Of a stretch of 64,000 bases of DNA, positions 50,549 to 60,600 are shown piece by piece. The stretch spans positions 1-64,000 of the forward strand of contig WAMF01000019.1 in NCBI GenBank assembly GCA_015522475.1, written 5' to 3'. Below the pieces are notes generated by a model, which was given only the letters and a program-made list of their open reading frames with translations, was not told where the DNA came from and ran no database searches. How positions within the stretch are numbered: the first letter of the stretch is position 1; each line of letters starts with the position of its first letter. The position numbers were made by a program, and so were the translations under genes. The DNA is from Microcaldota archaeon (lineage in GTDB: Archaea; Micrarchaeota; Micrarchaeia; Anstonellales; J096).

Positions 50549-51028
50549 ATGATGCGCATCTGCATAAGCGGCGACGTGGCCAGCGGGAAGACAACTATTG
50601 CCAGAGCCTTGGCTAAGCGCTTGTCTTTACCCTTGATTAGCTTGAAGGATTTCGTCGAGAAGGAAGGCTTGGCTGAAGGTTGGGACGAAGAGCTAGACGC
50701 TGCCATTGTAGACGTGGAAAAGCTGCAAAAGACCCTAAAGGAAAAGCTGCCAGAAGAGTGCGTTGTTGAGGGACATCTTCTCGTCGAGTTTAAGCTTAGC
50801 GACGCCGTGCTCGTCCTCGTGAAAGGGGAGGCAAAAACGCTCTACGGACGCATGAAGGCCCGCGGCTATAGCGAAAGAAAGATTGAGGAAAACCTCATAG
50901 CCCATTATCTCGACTACTTTGAGGAGCGTGCCAAGGAGGTGTGGGGGAGCTATATTGTCGTGGAGAATAAAGGCAGCGTTGAGGAAGCAGTGGAGCACAT
51001 CCTAGAGGCGTTGCAGGTGAGGAGTTAG
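50549..51028 (+). CDS. Adenylate kinase, AK6/Fap7-like (COG1936 type)
   Basis: MRICISGDVASGKTTIARALAKRL, ECVVEGHLL, DAVLVLVKG. Confidence 0.82.
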   Translation: MMRICISGDVASGKTTIARALAKRLSLPLISLKDFVEKEGLAEGWDEELDAAIVDVEKLQKTLKEKLPEECVVEGHLLVEFKLSDAVLVLVKGEAKTLYGRMKARGYSERKIEENLIAHYLDYFEERAKEVWGSYIVVENKGSVEEAVEHILEALQVRS

Positions 51029-51029
51029 C

Positions 51030-51442
51030 TTACTTTTCTCTGAAGTGTTCTTTTAACCACCTAGCCAACTCGTCGAGGGCCGTTGTGGGGCCTCGCGTCT
51101 TTTCTCCACTCTAAAGAAAAGCTTAAGCCCCACAAAGCGGAGCCTATCCTCTAACTCCTGCCTAGAAGGACCATTGAGCTCCCACTCAGATTCCTCCTGC
51201 ACATACATGTTGCGGAGGAACTTATGGTCCTTAACAGCAAGGAAAAGTTTAGGAGCTTTCCCTTCCTCTACAATCTCTCTCACCCTGATCCACCTATGCT
51301 TTTTGAAGGCTTCCAATGATGGGCTATAGAAAGCCGAATACAGCTTACCTTCTAAAACCTTCCTGAAGCCCAGCTCAGCCATCCGCTTGAGCAGTTTTTC
51401 CTTATCAAAGGACAAAAACTTCCGCTCGACTTCCTTTGCCAT
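51030..51442 (-). pseudogene. Short CYTH-domain (CyaB-like) protein, frameshifted near 51100-51103
   Basis: VERKF(L), WIRVREIVE, KDHKF, ELEDRLRFVGLKLFFRVEK; shifted frame continues TRGPTTALDELARWLKEHFREK*. Confidence 0.65.
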
Positions 51443-51492
51443 AGAGTCGTTAGAAAGAAAACGTTAATAAAAAGAATAGTAGAAAAAGATAT

Positions 51493-53827
51493 ATGACATC
51501 TATTGATTTGTACGGACTCATAAAAAGGTATCCTTTCTTACGGAAGAAATCTATGTATAACGAAGTGAATCAGCTCACACAGAAAATCCTTCGTGAAAGT
51601 TTTGAACACAAAAAGAAATCCTTTCTGGGCTTGGGTATATTCTCAACAGAGCCTAAGCCAGAGAAAATAGCTAGAGAAAACATGAGAGAAATCCTTGAAA
51701 TTGTAAAGGTAACAAAAGGTATTGCAGTTAAATACCAGATTGTAAGCTACTTCAGAGATCTAATCAAAAGAATCAGAAAGTTTGAATTGAAGAGATGGAG
51801 CGAGACATACACAAGCAGCCTAGAAAGATATGTAGAAAAGAACTATGAGCGAATAAGAAGGAACTATATAAGATTTCTAAGAAAAAGAAAGAGATTGGCC
51901 TTGAAAAACTTATTTAATGAAAAGGTGGTACCAGCAGTTGAAATAATAGAAAAGCTAACAGAAAACAAAATTCCTCTCCTTTCATATAGTAGCTTAACGA
52001 GGGAGAAGCTAACTGAGGACATAAAAGTCCTCCAAGAGTGGTTCAATAAATTAGGATTCGAAGTTAATGTATCTGGACAATGGGATGAAAAAACAGAAAA
52101 AGCTTATGAAAAGATAAGAGAGATGTATAGATATGTCAAGTCTCATGAGTGGGGTACATTAGATTTGGAAAAAACAGACAATTTCCAAAAATATTTAAAG
52201 ATAGTAGGCATCGGAGAAGAAACGCCAGGTTCATACTGTGCCACAGGAGCTCATTTCCTACTTCTGGAGAGATATGGTTTGGACTTCTCAGAGATGGCAA
52301 AATATAGTTTTCCAGATACTTGGCAGTTTTTTCTTAATCCTGTAAAATATGGAAAAAAACAAGACAATGGTATACCGCTTTCATGTAGATGTCAGTAATA
52401 AAAAAGGGAATGAGATAAATGTAATGGATTTAGAAAACATCCACGATGGATCTATACTATTCCTATATTTTCCGTGGAGCGAATATAATAAATTAGCTGA
52501 GAAGTTTGGTAAAAAAATCAATAAAAATAAGCCAATCAAAGATGTTCCCACACACATGATTGTAAAAATAGGAGGGTTGTTTTATCATGTGATTGGAAAG
52601 AGGGTTTACAGACTAAATAGTATAGAATTGAAGAATTTACTTGTAAAGAATAATGCTATACTGCGTGGTATTGGGATCCCTACTGAAGGTGTATATGCTC
52701 AAGGAGTTAATGGAAGTAAACAAGCAAATAAAAAGAAACAGATAGAAATCAAGCAATTGTTGGACAGAACAAGATTGTGGATATCTCATTATTACAACAC
52801 AGATGAATTTTACAATAAAATTACTACACTAGTTAAAACAACCAAAAGAGAAGAGGTTAAGCTAGCAACCATGTACATTCTATGGAATGAGATACCTCCT
52901 ACAAAGGAAACTAAACCCCTAACTAGAGAAAGGGTGAAGAGATATGCTGCATGGTTAAGTGCAATGGTTGAAAAATCTGGAAGTTCTTTAGCCAAAAAGA
53001 TTCTTGAAAAAATGGCTGAAGATATCGTTGGAAAACATTTACCTACGAGTCTCACACCTTTTCAAATGAGGGCCCAATACATATACTCCGAATTTAAAAA
53101 ATATCCATCTGTCCTTAAGAGAATGGTAAGTATAATAAAAGTATGGTATGGCAACGCCAAGCCCATAAAAAAGTTGCTTGAAGAGATTCAAAAAGCCAAA
53201 ACAGAAGAGAAGAAAGACACAGCCTACGTTGCTCTCTTTCATACGGCTCTTTTGTAAGAAGAGTGGGATAACAAAATAGAAGTCTCTTCTGTTTTAGCTA
53301 AGACGTATCTCAACCTAATTTCCAAAGATTTGGAGATGTTTAGGAATGGCGTTCAACAAAAAAGTATATTAGTTATGAATACATTAACACCGAAGATGTC
53401 TTTAAACACTATTAAGTATGAAAGTGTACGAATAGAGGATATGGCATTAAGTATAGCTCTTAGATACCACTTTGGAGATTACATTAAAGTATGGATTCAA
53501 TACTCCACTGCCTTGATAGCTCTTCAACTCATAAAAGAAGGCTCATTGAACTTAAGAAGTAGTTATACTATTGGCCCTACAAGTAATAGATGGCGCGACC
53601 TTTATAGGAAAATTTATGGAACAGAAAATCCCTTTGTAGATTACGTTATAAAGAAATATATAGAAGTCAATCATGCTGTCCCAAGTGGTATCGTAAATGT
53701 GGAAAAGATGGTGCAGCTCACCTCTACTCAATGGTTCAAAATGAATTATTCAAGGCATATAGAGGAGTTGCTAAGATTGAAAGGAAAGAATCCAAAGGAA
53801 GAAAAGAATGTTCAATTAGAAAAATGA
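51493..53827 (+). pseudogene. Large protein with peptidoglycan-binding-like repeat and CHAP/NlpC-like Cys/His pair, broken by one frameshift and one in-frame stop
   Basis: ORFs 51493-52398, 52349-53257 and 53330-53827 join into one reading by a shift at A7 (52353-52359) and readthrough of TAA 53255-53257. Confidence 0.65.
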
Positions 53828-53872
53828 TGCACATTTTAAGAGTGGCGCAGAGATAAAAGCTAGTTGAACTAA

Positions 53873-54532
53873 TTATCTTTTCCCATCCCACTCAGCAAAG
53901 AACTCCTCTAAGAAGAGCTCCATGAAACGATGCCTGTGAGCGGCCAGCTCCTTAGCAGGCTCGGTGTAAAGCATGTCTTTGAGCTTGAGCAGCTTCTCGT
54001 AAAAGTGAGTTATAGAAGTAGGAGAGGGTTTCTTCCTGTAAGCTTCTGTGGTAAGCTCCTTCCTAGCTTTTACTTCTGGCAAGTGGATGGGCCTATTGTG
54101 CTTCCCACTGTAGGCAAAGACACGAGCTATACCTATAGCACCGAGTGCATCCAGTTTATCAGCGTCGGATACGGCTTTCCCTTCCAAACTTAGCTCTTCC
54201 GAGGAGCTGAGCTGCTTACCGAAGGACATATTGTCAACTATGTGAAGGATGTGCTTCTTTTGCTCATCGGATAAAGGCAAGCTTTGCAGGAAGGCTTCTA
54301 ATCTTTTTCTCCTCTCAGCAGCGTCTGGAAACTTGTGGTCTGCCACATCCTGGAGAAGGGCACTCAGCTCTACCACTTCCAAGTCTAGCTTGGCCCCTCT
54401 CTTCTTAAGCTCCTCGGCTATACGCTTGGCTAAGCGCCACACACGAATGGCATGCCAGTAGTCGTGGCTCACATCTGTGGAAAGTTCTTGCTCAACGAAA
54501 GTTAGAGCTTTCTTGGTTAAGGGCTCATCCAT
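53873..54532 (-). CDS. HD-domain hydrolase
   Basis: DVSHDYWHAIRVWRLAKRI...LSALLQDVADHKF. Confidence 0.85.
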   Translation of the reverse strand: MDEPLTKKALTFVEQELSTDVSHDYWHAIRVWRLAKRIAEELKKRGAKLDLEVVELSALLQDVADHKFPDAAERRKRLEAFLQSLPLSDEQKKHILHIVDNMSFGKQLSSSEELSLEGKAVSDADKLDALGAIGIARVFAYSGKHNRPIHLPEVKARKELTTEAYRKKPSPTSITHFYEKLLKLKDMLYTEPAKELAAHRHRFMELFLEEFFAEWDGKR

Positions 54533-55702
54533 CTAAGCCACATCCAACTTGCCTTTAACAAAATCCTCTGTTACCTGCTCGATGTTGTCGAGGCTGTAGC
54601 CTATAATATAATCGACCTTTGCCTTAACGCTCTCGGGATCGACACCGTAGAGCTCCACATTGGCTATTTTCGGATCATTTATGGGCCTGCCTATCTGCGA
54701 AAGTAAGAAGACATCGACGTTTTGTACCTCTGCCAACTCCTCTTCTATTTGCTTGGCCATGCGGAAGGCCAAAGCCGAGTAGATTTTGCCAGTGTGCGTT
54801 ACAGGATTTTTTCCTGCGGCAGCCTCCAGTGTCATGGGGCGCATCGGCGTTATTATGCCATTGATACGGTTGCCCCTGCCTACGCTGCCATCGTCGCCTG
54901 CTTCAATACTTGTGCCTGTTACTGTTATGTAAGGCGCTTCTCTGCTGTCGCCGGTGTTTATGAACACGTCAAAATCGTCGAAGAATTCGGCAGCAAGCTT
55001 TTCTACCTCAGCCTTTAACTGGTCTTTTTTGGCAAAGTAATCATCTACATCGCTGACGTACTTGGACACAAAAGCAACGGCCACTGTTATAGTGGCTTTT
55101 TTCCCTTCCCTTAAAGCCATAACCTTTATGTCTTCACCGACAAAAGGATATTTTGCCTTAAAGTCGTCGCTGTTCAACACAGCCTCGATGTGCAACGCGG
55201 CTTTTTCCAAGTTGCTGAAGGGAGCGAAGCCTACGCCAAAGCTTGTGTCGTTGGCTAGATGCTTCTCGCTACGCATGAAAATTTCGACGAGGTCTTTACT
55301 GCCAGGCCTTATCTTTGATTCATACGTAGCGTGAACACGAGCGTCGAAGTTTCTTACTTTGCTAAGTTCCTCTTGGGCTACTTCTATAGCTATTTCATCG
55401 ACGGGAATCTCTATGCCTTTGTATTCGTTGGTCGCTCTACCTGTCAAGAATACATGCACGGGACTTATAACCTCTCCACCACCAAACTCGGGCTTAGCCT
55501 CCCCACCGACGATAAGGCCCTTGTCAACGTTGTGATGGGCTATCTTCCCAAACTTACTCAAGTACTCGTCGCAGAGCCTTCTGCTTATCCCTTCCATAAT
55601 GTGGTCTATGAGAGTATCTGGATGGCCTAAGCCCTTCCTCTCGACAATCTCTACTTGCCTAAACGGAGCTGGTAAGCTCTTAGCCTGTTGAATAACGCGC
55701 AT
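54533..55702 (-). CDS. mat: Archaeal-type S-adenosylmethionine synthetase
   Basis: VEIVERKGLGHPDTLIDHIMEGISRRL...GGGEVISPVHVFLTGRAT...GDDGSVGRGNRINGIITPMRPMTLEAAAGKNPV. Confidence 0.97.
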   Translation of the reverse strand: MRVIQQAKSLPAPFRQVEIVERKGLGHPDTLIDHIMEGISRRLCDEYLSKFGKIAHHNVDKGLIVGGEAKPEFGGGEVISPVHVFLTGRATNEYKGIEIPVDEIAIEVAQEELSKVRNFDARVHATYESKIRPGSKDLVEIFMRSEKHLANDTSFGVGFAPFSNLEKAALHIEAVLNSDDFKAKYPFVGEDIKVMALREGKKATITVAVAFVSKYVSDVDDYFAKKDQLKAEVEKLAAEFFDDFDVFINTGDSREAPYITVTGTSIEAGDDGSVGRGNRINGIITPMRPMTLEAAAGKNPVTHTGKIYSALAFRMAKQIEEELAEVQNVDVFLLSQIGRPINDPKIANVELYGVDPESVKAKVDYIIGYSLDNIEQVTEDFVKGKLDVA

Positions 55703-55953
55703 AAAGGCTATGGGAAGAAAGTTTTTATAGAGTTATGCTTGTTCGACTGATGTCTGGCGGCTACCACCAACTAGTAGTCACTACACACTTCCACTTACAG
55801 CGCTAGTCTCTAACCCTCTCCTTCAGGAGCGTATATGCTTCGATAGCCCTCTGAACATCCTTCTCGTCTATGATTAAGTCTATCTCGGTATAGGCGGATT
55901 CCCGCTCAGAGAAGGCGTGTTTTAAAAGCCTTTCCTCTATATAAAGAGCTAAC

Positions 55954-56028
55954 AGCGGGGTAGGGTAGCCTGGAGTGCCCGCCGGGCTCATAACCCGGAA
56001 ATCGGTGGTTCAAATCCACCCCCCGCTA
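55954..56028 (+). tRNA. Initiator tRNA-Met(CAU)
   Basis: AGCGGGG/CCCCGCT acceptor with A1-U72; anticodon stem CCGGG-CTCATAA-CCCGG carrying three consecutive G-C pairs. Confidence 0.95.
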
Positions 56029-56196
56029 CTCCTTGCTGACGAAACAGGAATAAACATTGAAAAAGAACTTGAGAGAAATAAGGTAGGCATATACATATAT
56101 GAGGAAGAAGCTACAGAATGGAGTATAAAAACAGGTATAGCAAAGGAGTTCGCAACCGTTCCATGGCGTGAATGGATAGATTCTGATTAGTCTGAG

Positions 56197-56793
56197 CTAA
56201 GCCCGCGAGCCAAACTTCTCCTTATACCAATATGCACCGAACACGATAAGAACGAGAATGAGAAGGAAAAGCGTAACCTCCGACGTGTACTTTGATATGA
56301 GCGCTTGATTCAAGCCCACGAAATAACCGATAGCCAAGAGAAAAATGTCCCACAAGAAGGAGCCTGCAAAAGTATAGAGGAAGAATTCCTTTAAGTCCAT
56401 CTTTGCCAGACCTGCCGGAAAAGAAATATACTCTCGAACGATGGGAATTAACCTGCCCGTGAATGTTATGATGGCGCCGTGCTTATTGAAAAGCTCCTCT
56501 GTCCTTTTCAAAATGCGCTCGTCTATAAAAAGGAATTTTTTGTACTTCAACAGAAAGGCCTCGCCGAACGTCGCTGCGAGCCAGTAATTGATGTAAGCGC
56601 CGACGAGATTGCCGAGAGTCCCTACAGCCAACGCTATGATTAGGCTCATGTGGCCCAAAGCCGCTAAATAGCCAGCAGGAATCATGACGAGCTCAGAGGG
56701 GAAGGGAAAGAAAGAGCTCTCCAATGTCATAAAAAAGAAGATAGCCACATAACCGTAGGTATTCAGATAAGGAAGGAGAGCTACATAGTCCAT
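56197..56793 (-). CDS. DedA/SNARE-associated family membrane protein
   Basis: ESSFFPFPSELVMIPAGYLAALG, FTGRLIPIVREYISFPAGLAKM. Confidence 0.92.
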   Translation of the reverse strand: MDYVALLPYLNTYGYVAIFFFMTLESSFFPFPSELVMIPAGYLAALGHMSLIIALAVGTLGNLVGAYINYWLAATFGEAFLLKYKKFLFIDERILKRTEELFNKHGAIITFTGRLIPIVREYISFPAGLAKMDLKEFFLYTFAGSFLWDIFLLAIGYFVGLNQALISKYTSEVTLFLLILVLIVFGAYWYKEKFGSRA

Positions 56794-56909
56794 TGCTATC
56801 GCCTTAATATAGGTTAATGTGAATAGTAACCACACACTTTTTATAGGTTGGGGTAGGTGATGATGGCAGCTACATGTTTATATGTTTGACGTAAGAGATA
56901 GCTTTTTAT

Positions 56910-57500
56910 ATGCTTACGTTCTTTTAGACTCATACGAGCCTATCACATCTTCATAATCACGTTGGTCTTAATAGGTGTTATACTAACGAGTGGTGTGAAA
57001 GCAGCGATTTGGACGTAAAAGGAATAAAAGCAAGCTGCACAACCACAACAGGAAAGAGTGTTACAGTGGATGCAAAGGTTCACAGGGTATGTACCTCTAC
57101 AGCCTTTGGAGCATGTGTGAGTGGGTATGCTGTTGTCGATGGCCTTTGGATTAAAATAGATAATGTAAATTACCCAACCAATTATGCCACTCAATTGTAT
57201 ATTGCAAATAGCAGTGGCTCTATGAACTTCTTCTTAAGGCTGCCAGCCCAGGTGAATGGATGTAGTTGGGTAAAGATCCCTAACTCGCAAATAAGTTCAA
57301 TAAGCACATACACTCTTTCCCAGGATATAAACTACATTAAAGATGTAGACACCATAGATGATCTTAAAAACAGGATAAATGAAAGGCTTTTCTGTGGAGG
57401 GTCGGACCAAGTCTCAATAACAAAGTATTATGAAAACTCAACATTTTATTCTGTAAAGTCAAGCGACATGCCGGATGTCAGTGGCAGAGCTGCAGTATGA
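56910..57500 (+). pseudogene. Secreted small protein with signal peptide, apparently broken by two homopolymer frameshifts
   Basis: Conceptual fusion MLTFFRLIRAYHIFIITLVLIGVILTSGVKAA + ILDVKGIKASCTTTTGKSVTVDA... joins the signal peptide to the 57009 ORF. Confidence 0.5.
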
Positions 57501-57690
57501 GTGATATATAAGTAATGAGACAAGTAAAGCTTTGGAGCAACATTAATTAGAAAAGAGCAAAGGGTAAGAGGTTATACTACCTTCCTAGTAGTAGATGACA
57601 ACCATTTTAAATGGGCTCATGAGTAAGTCACCACGCAATCTCTAAAACCTCTGGAAGTTTTAAGCATGAAATTTGTCCCATTTGTCCCAA

Positions 57691-60600
57691 TCATCCCCAA
57701 TACTCTTTGTATAGCTTTCTCCCAAAGGAGATGAACACTATGGCCAAAAGCAACAAGAAGAGCAAAAGAGCCCAATTTGTGCCTCCAGCCTGTTCTTTGC
57801 TGGATGAAGTGCTTGGATTTTCTACACCTTGTTCCGAGAGAACGGCGTACTGCATACATGTTCTCAAGCCGTTGCAGTAATCTGATGTGCTTTTTCCGCA
57901 AACATCCTGGAAATACTTAACAGCACATGTTTCATTCTTAGCCTCTATGCATCCTTGAAGCACATCACACTTGTACTCATCTGTGCAGTCCTTTATGTGC
58001 TCTGTGAGGCACTTAAAAAATTGATCTTGGCAAGTTAGGAAAAGATGGTCATCAGAAAAAATTTTTATGGGCACATCTCCGCCAAAGTAAGAGTAAAGTT
58101 CTATGTCATAAGTACTCGTTTTATCAATGTGGAAGCGAGCTGTTCCTTTGCCAGAAAATGCAGGTATTTCAACTTTAAATGGATGAGAACCTGCTCGCTT
58201 TACTGAAAGCATACCTCCAGTCCCTTTGAAGAATCCCGAGATATCATCTATTAGTGTAAGGATGTCATTGTCAGGGCAAATCAACGAATAATTTACATTC
58301 AGTTGGCAAGAATTAGGCAAGGAAAGAGGCTCAATCAAAGGCTGGAAGCCAAACTTGTAAAGAGAAAGATTTCCTTTTCCACCTGAAACTGCAAAATCCA
58401 CATTTCCTCTTGCATTCGTCTTGTCATCCGCTGTATAGTTGGTTCCATCTTCTTGAAGAAGCTTCAGCTCAGCAGACACCTCCGCCACAGGCTGCGACTC
58501 ATTTTCTACATGAACATGCAAGACGGTTTGACCATCTGCACAATAAGACATAGAAACATTGAATCGCGGATCATTGGGGTTGGCTATTGCAACTTTCTTT
58601 TCAATACCTGTCTTACAATCTGAGTTTAATACACCCTTGCCTAAGACAGTGTAGATGCCAGAGTGAACTTCTTTGGCTTTGCATGTTATGTTATCCACTT
58701 GTTCATGGGCACATACAAATGCGGACTCTTCACCTGTAGGGTTCGGCACAACAGCCAGAGACAAATAAGGCTTTTTACTACCTGTGTATGTGGCTTTTAA
58801 TGTGAAGTTGTAGGATGTGGCAGTAATCTTGGAAGGTAAATCGCCAAAGGAAAGTTGAAGCGCATCGCAGTTATTTTGTAATATGGATTGACCTGAAGAG
58901 GAGTTACCTGAACCTGAAGATCCCTGGCCAGGAGCTGAAAAGCCACTTCCTTTTCCACATAGGTCCACTTCTATGCCTTTTGAAGTACTGAAATAATTTC
59001 TTTCTTCGATGTCTGGAATAACAAATGTAACGTTACCTTCATATCCCTGTCTTTCGAAAATTAAATACAAGGTAGCAGGATAGCAAGAATATAATCTCCC
59101 AAACAAGCTGTGGGGCCGATAGAGAGTAGTGCTCCCTTTTCCTGCATTATCCGTGTAGATTTCTGCAGTTACATCCCTGTAAAAACAAGAATCTTCACGA
59201 TGATTAAGAACTAATTTAACGGTAATTTTTGTGTTTGGGATGCCTTGGGATTCATTAGATACATTCAAAACGTGTACAGATATATCAATAGGATATTTAT
59301 AGTGAGTAAAAAATCTATGGATTTTTACTTCTCGTCCTACTACATCATAATTTATAATGCCGAAAGGCTCACATCCCTTATCGCCCCAAATAGATGGGCC
59401 ACCTCCTCCATTGTTCCCATTGCTTCCATTACCTCCCCCTCCGCTCGTGCCTCCACTGCCAGAAGCAGAGACGCCCGGGCCGGAAGGCACGCAGTTATCA
59501 CTCTCATTTACAGAAGGATTCGAAACCTCCGTTACATAAGGATATCCGTTGGCGTTTACACCTATGATAAGGGCTGTATCGCTCGCATGATAGCCTGCCT
59601 TGGCCAAATGCAAAGTAGCCTGCTCATAATCGCCGGGGTTAGGTGCGGGAATGTCTGCTATTAAGACATTTCCGCTTTCATTAGAAGTGTTTGTATATAC
59701 TTGGCCATCGGCTGTGGTAAGCCATGCTTGAGCGTTTGCTAGATGTTTGTTATTTTCATCCACAGTAAAGAAGGAGAGGTTTAATTTTGAGCCCTCTTTA
59801 AGTTTTGGCAAGGCAAAATATTCTACTGTTAGATTACAAGTTTCAGTAGAGCGACCATAATAATACGGTGAGAATCCGATGTGAACTCCAGAAGCTTTCT
59901 CTGGTTTGCATACATCCGAACTTATATAAGTTAGCTTACTATAAGGATCACGGAAAGACGCGCTCATCTCACCAATGTATGCGCATGCCACGCCTTTCAG
60001 CCAATTAGGATCTGACTGTTGAAGCTCTGCAGGATATACTTTGCATGCACCTTTCCCTTCATAAGATCCCTTTAAGAAATCAACACAGTAATCAGCTTCG
60101 CCATTATAATTTGAAAAACAGTTCTTATTATGATCCGGAAGAATTTGGCATAACTGTTGAGTGAAATATGAGTTGGATACGTCAAAGCCCATATATTCTG
60201 GAGTGTAAAAATCGGGGCCAGCATAATGGGCGTCACAGCTTTTATCTAAAGAGATCTCGCAAATACTGTTGCCTACTATTGTTCCATTGGTCTGACTCGA
60301 ACAATAGAAAGATCCCCATTTAGTTTTGTGTAAAGTAGTGCACTTTGGACATATGAGATCACCGCCTACTGCCAAACCATCAGAGAGAACTCCACCAACA
60401 TTGCCACTCAAACATGCGCTGTTCCCGCTGCTTTCTCTAGGCGGCGGGCATGGTCTAGAAGGATCGCATGAGCAGACAACAATATCTTGAGCTGCGCCAT
60501 AGCTGCCTTTTGTAGCTACAACGTAGTAATAACCCTCATCCACATCAGGAAAGATAGCTGAACCGTCACTGTCTGAATAGGCAGAGGTGTTTGTACCATC

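Noticed and set aside
55975-56190. ORF beginning inside tRNA-iMet called as a full gene
   Set aside because: The only start codon is within the tRNA; treated as a possible remnant instead.
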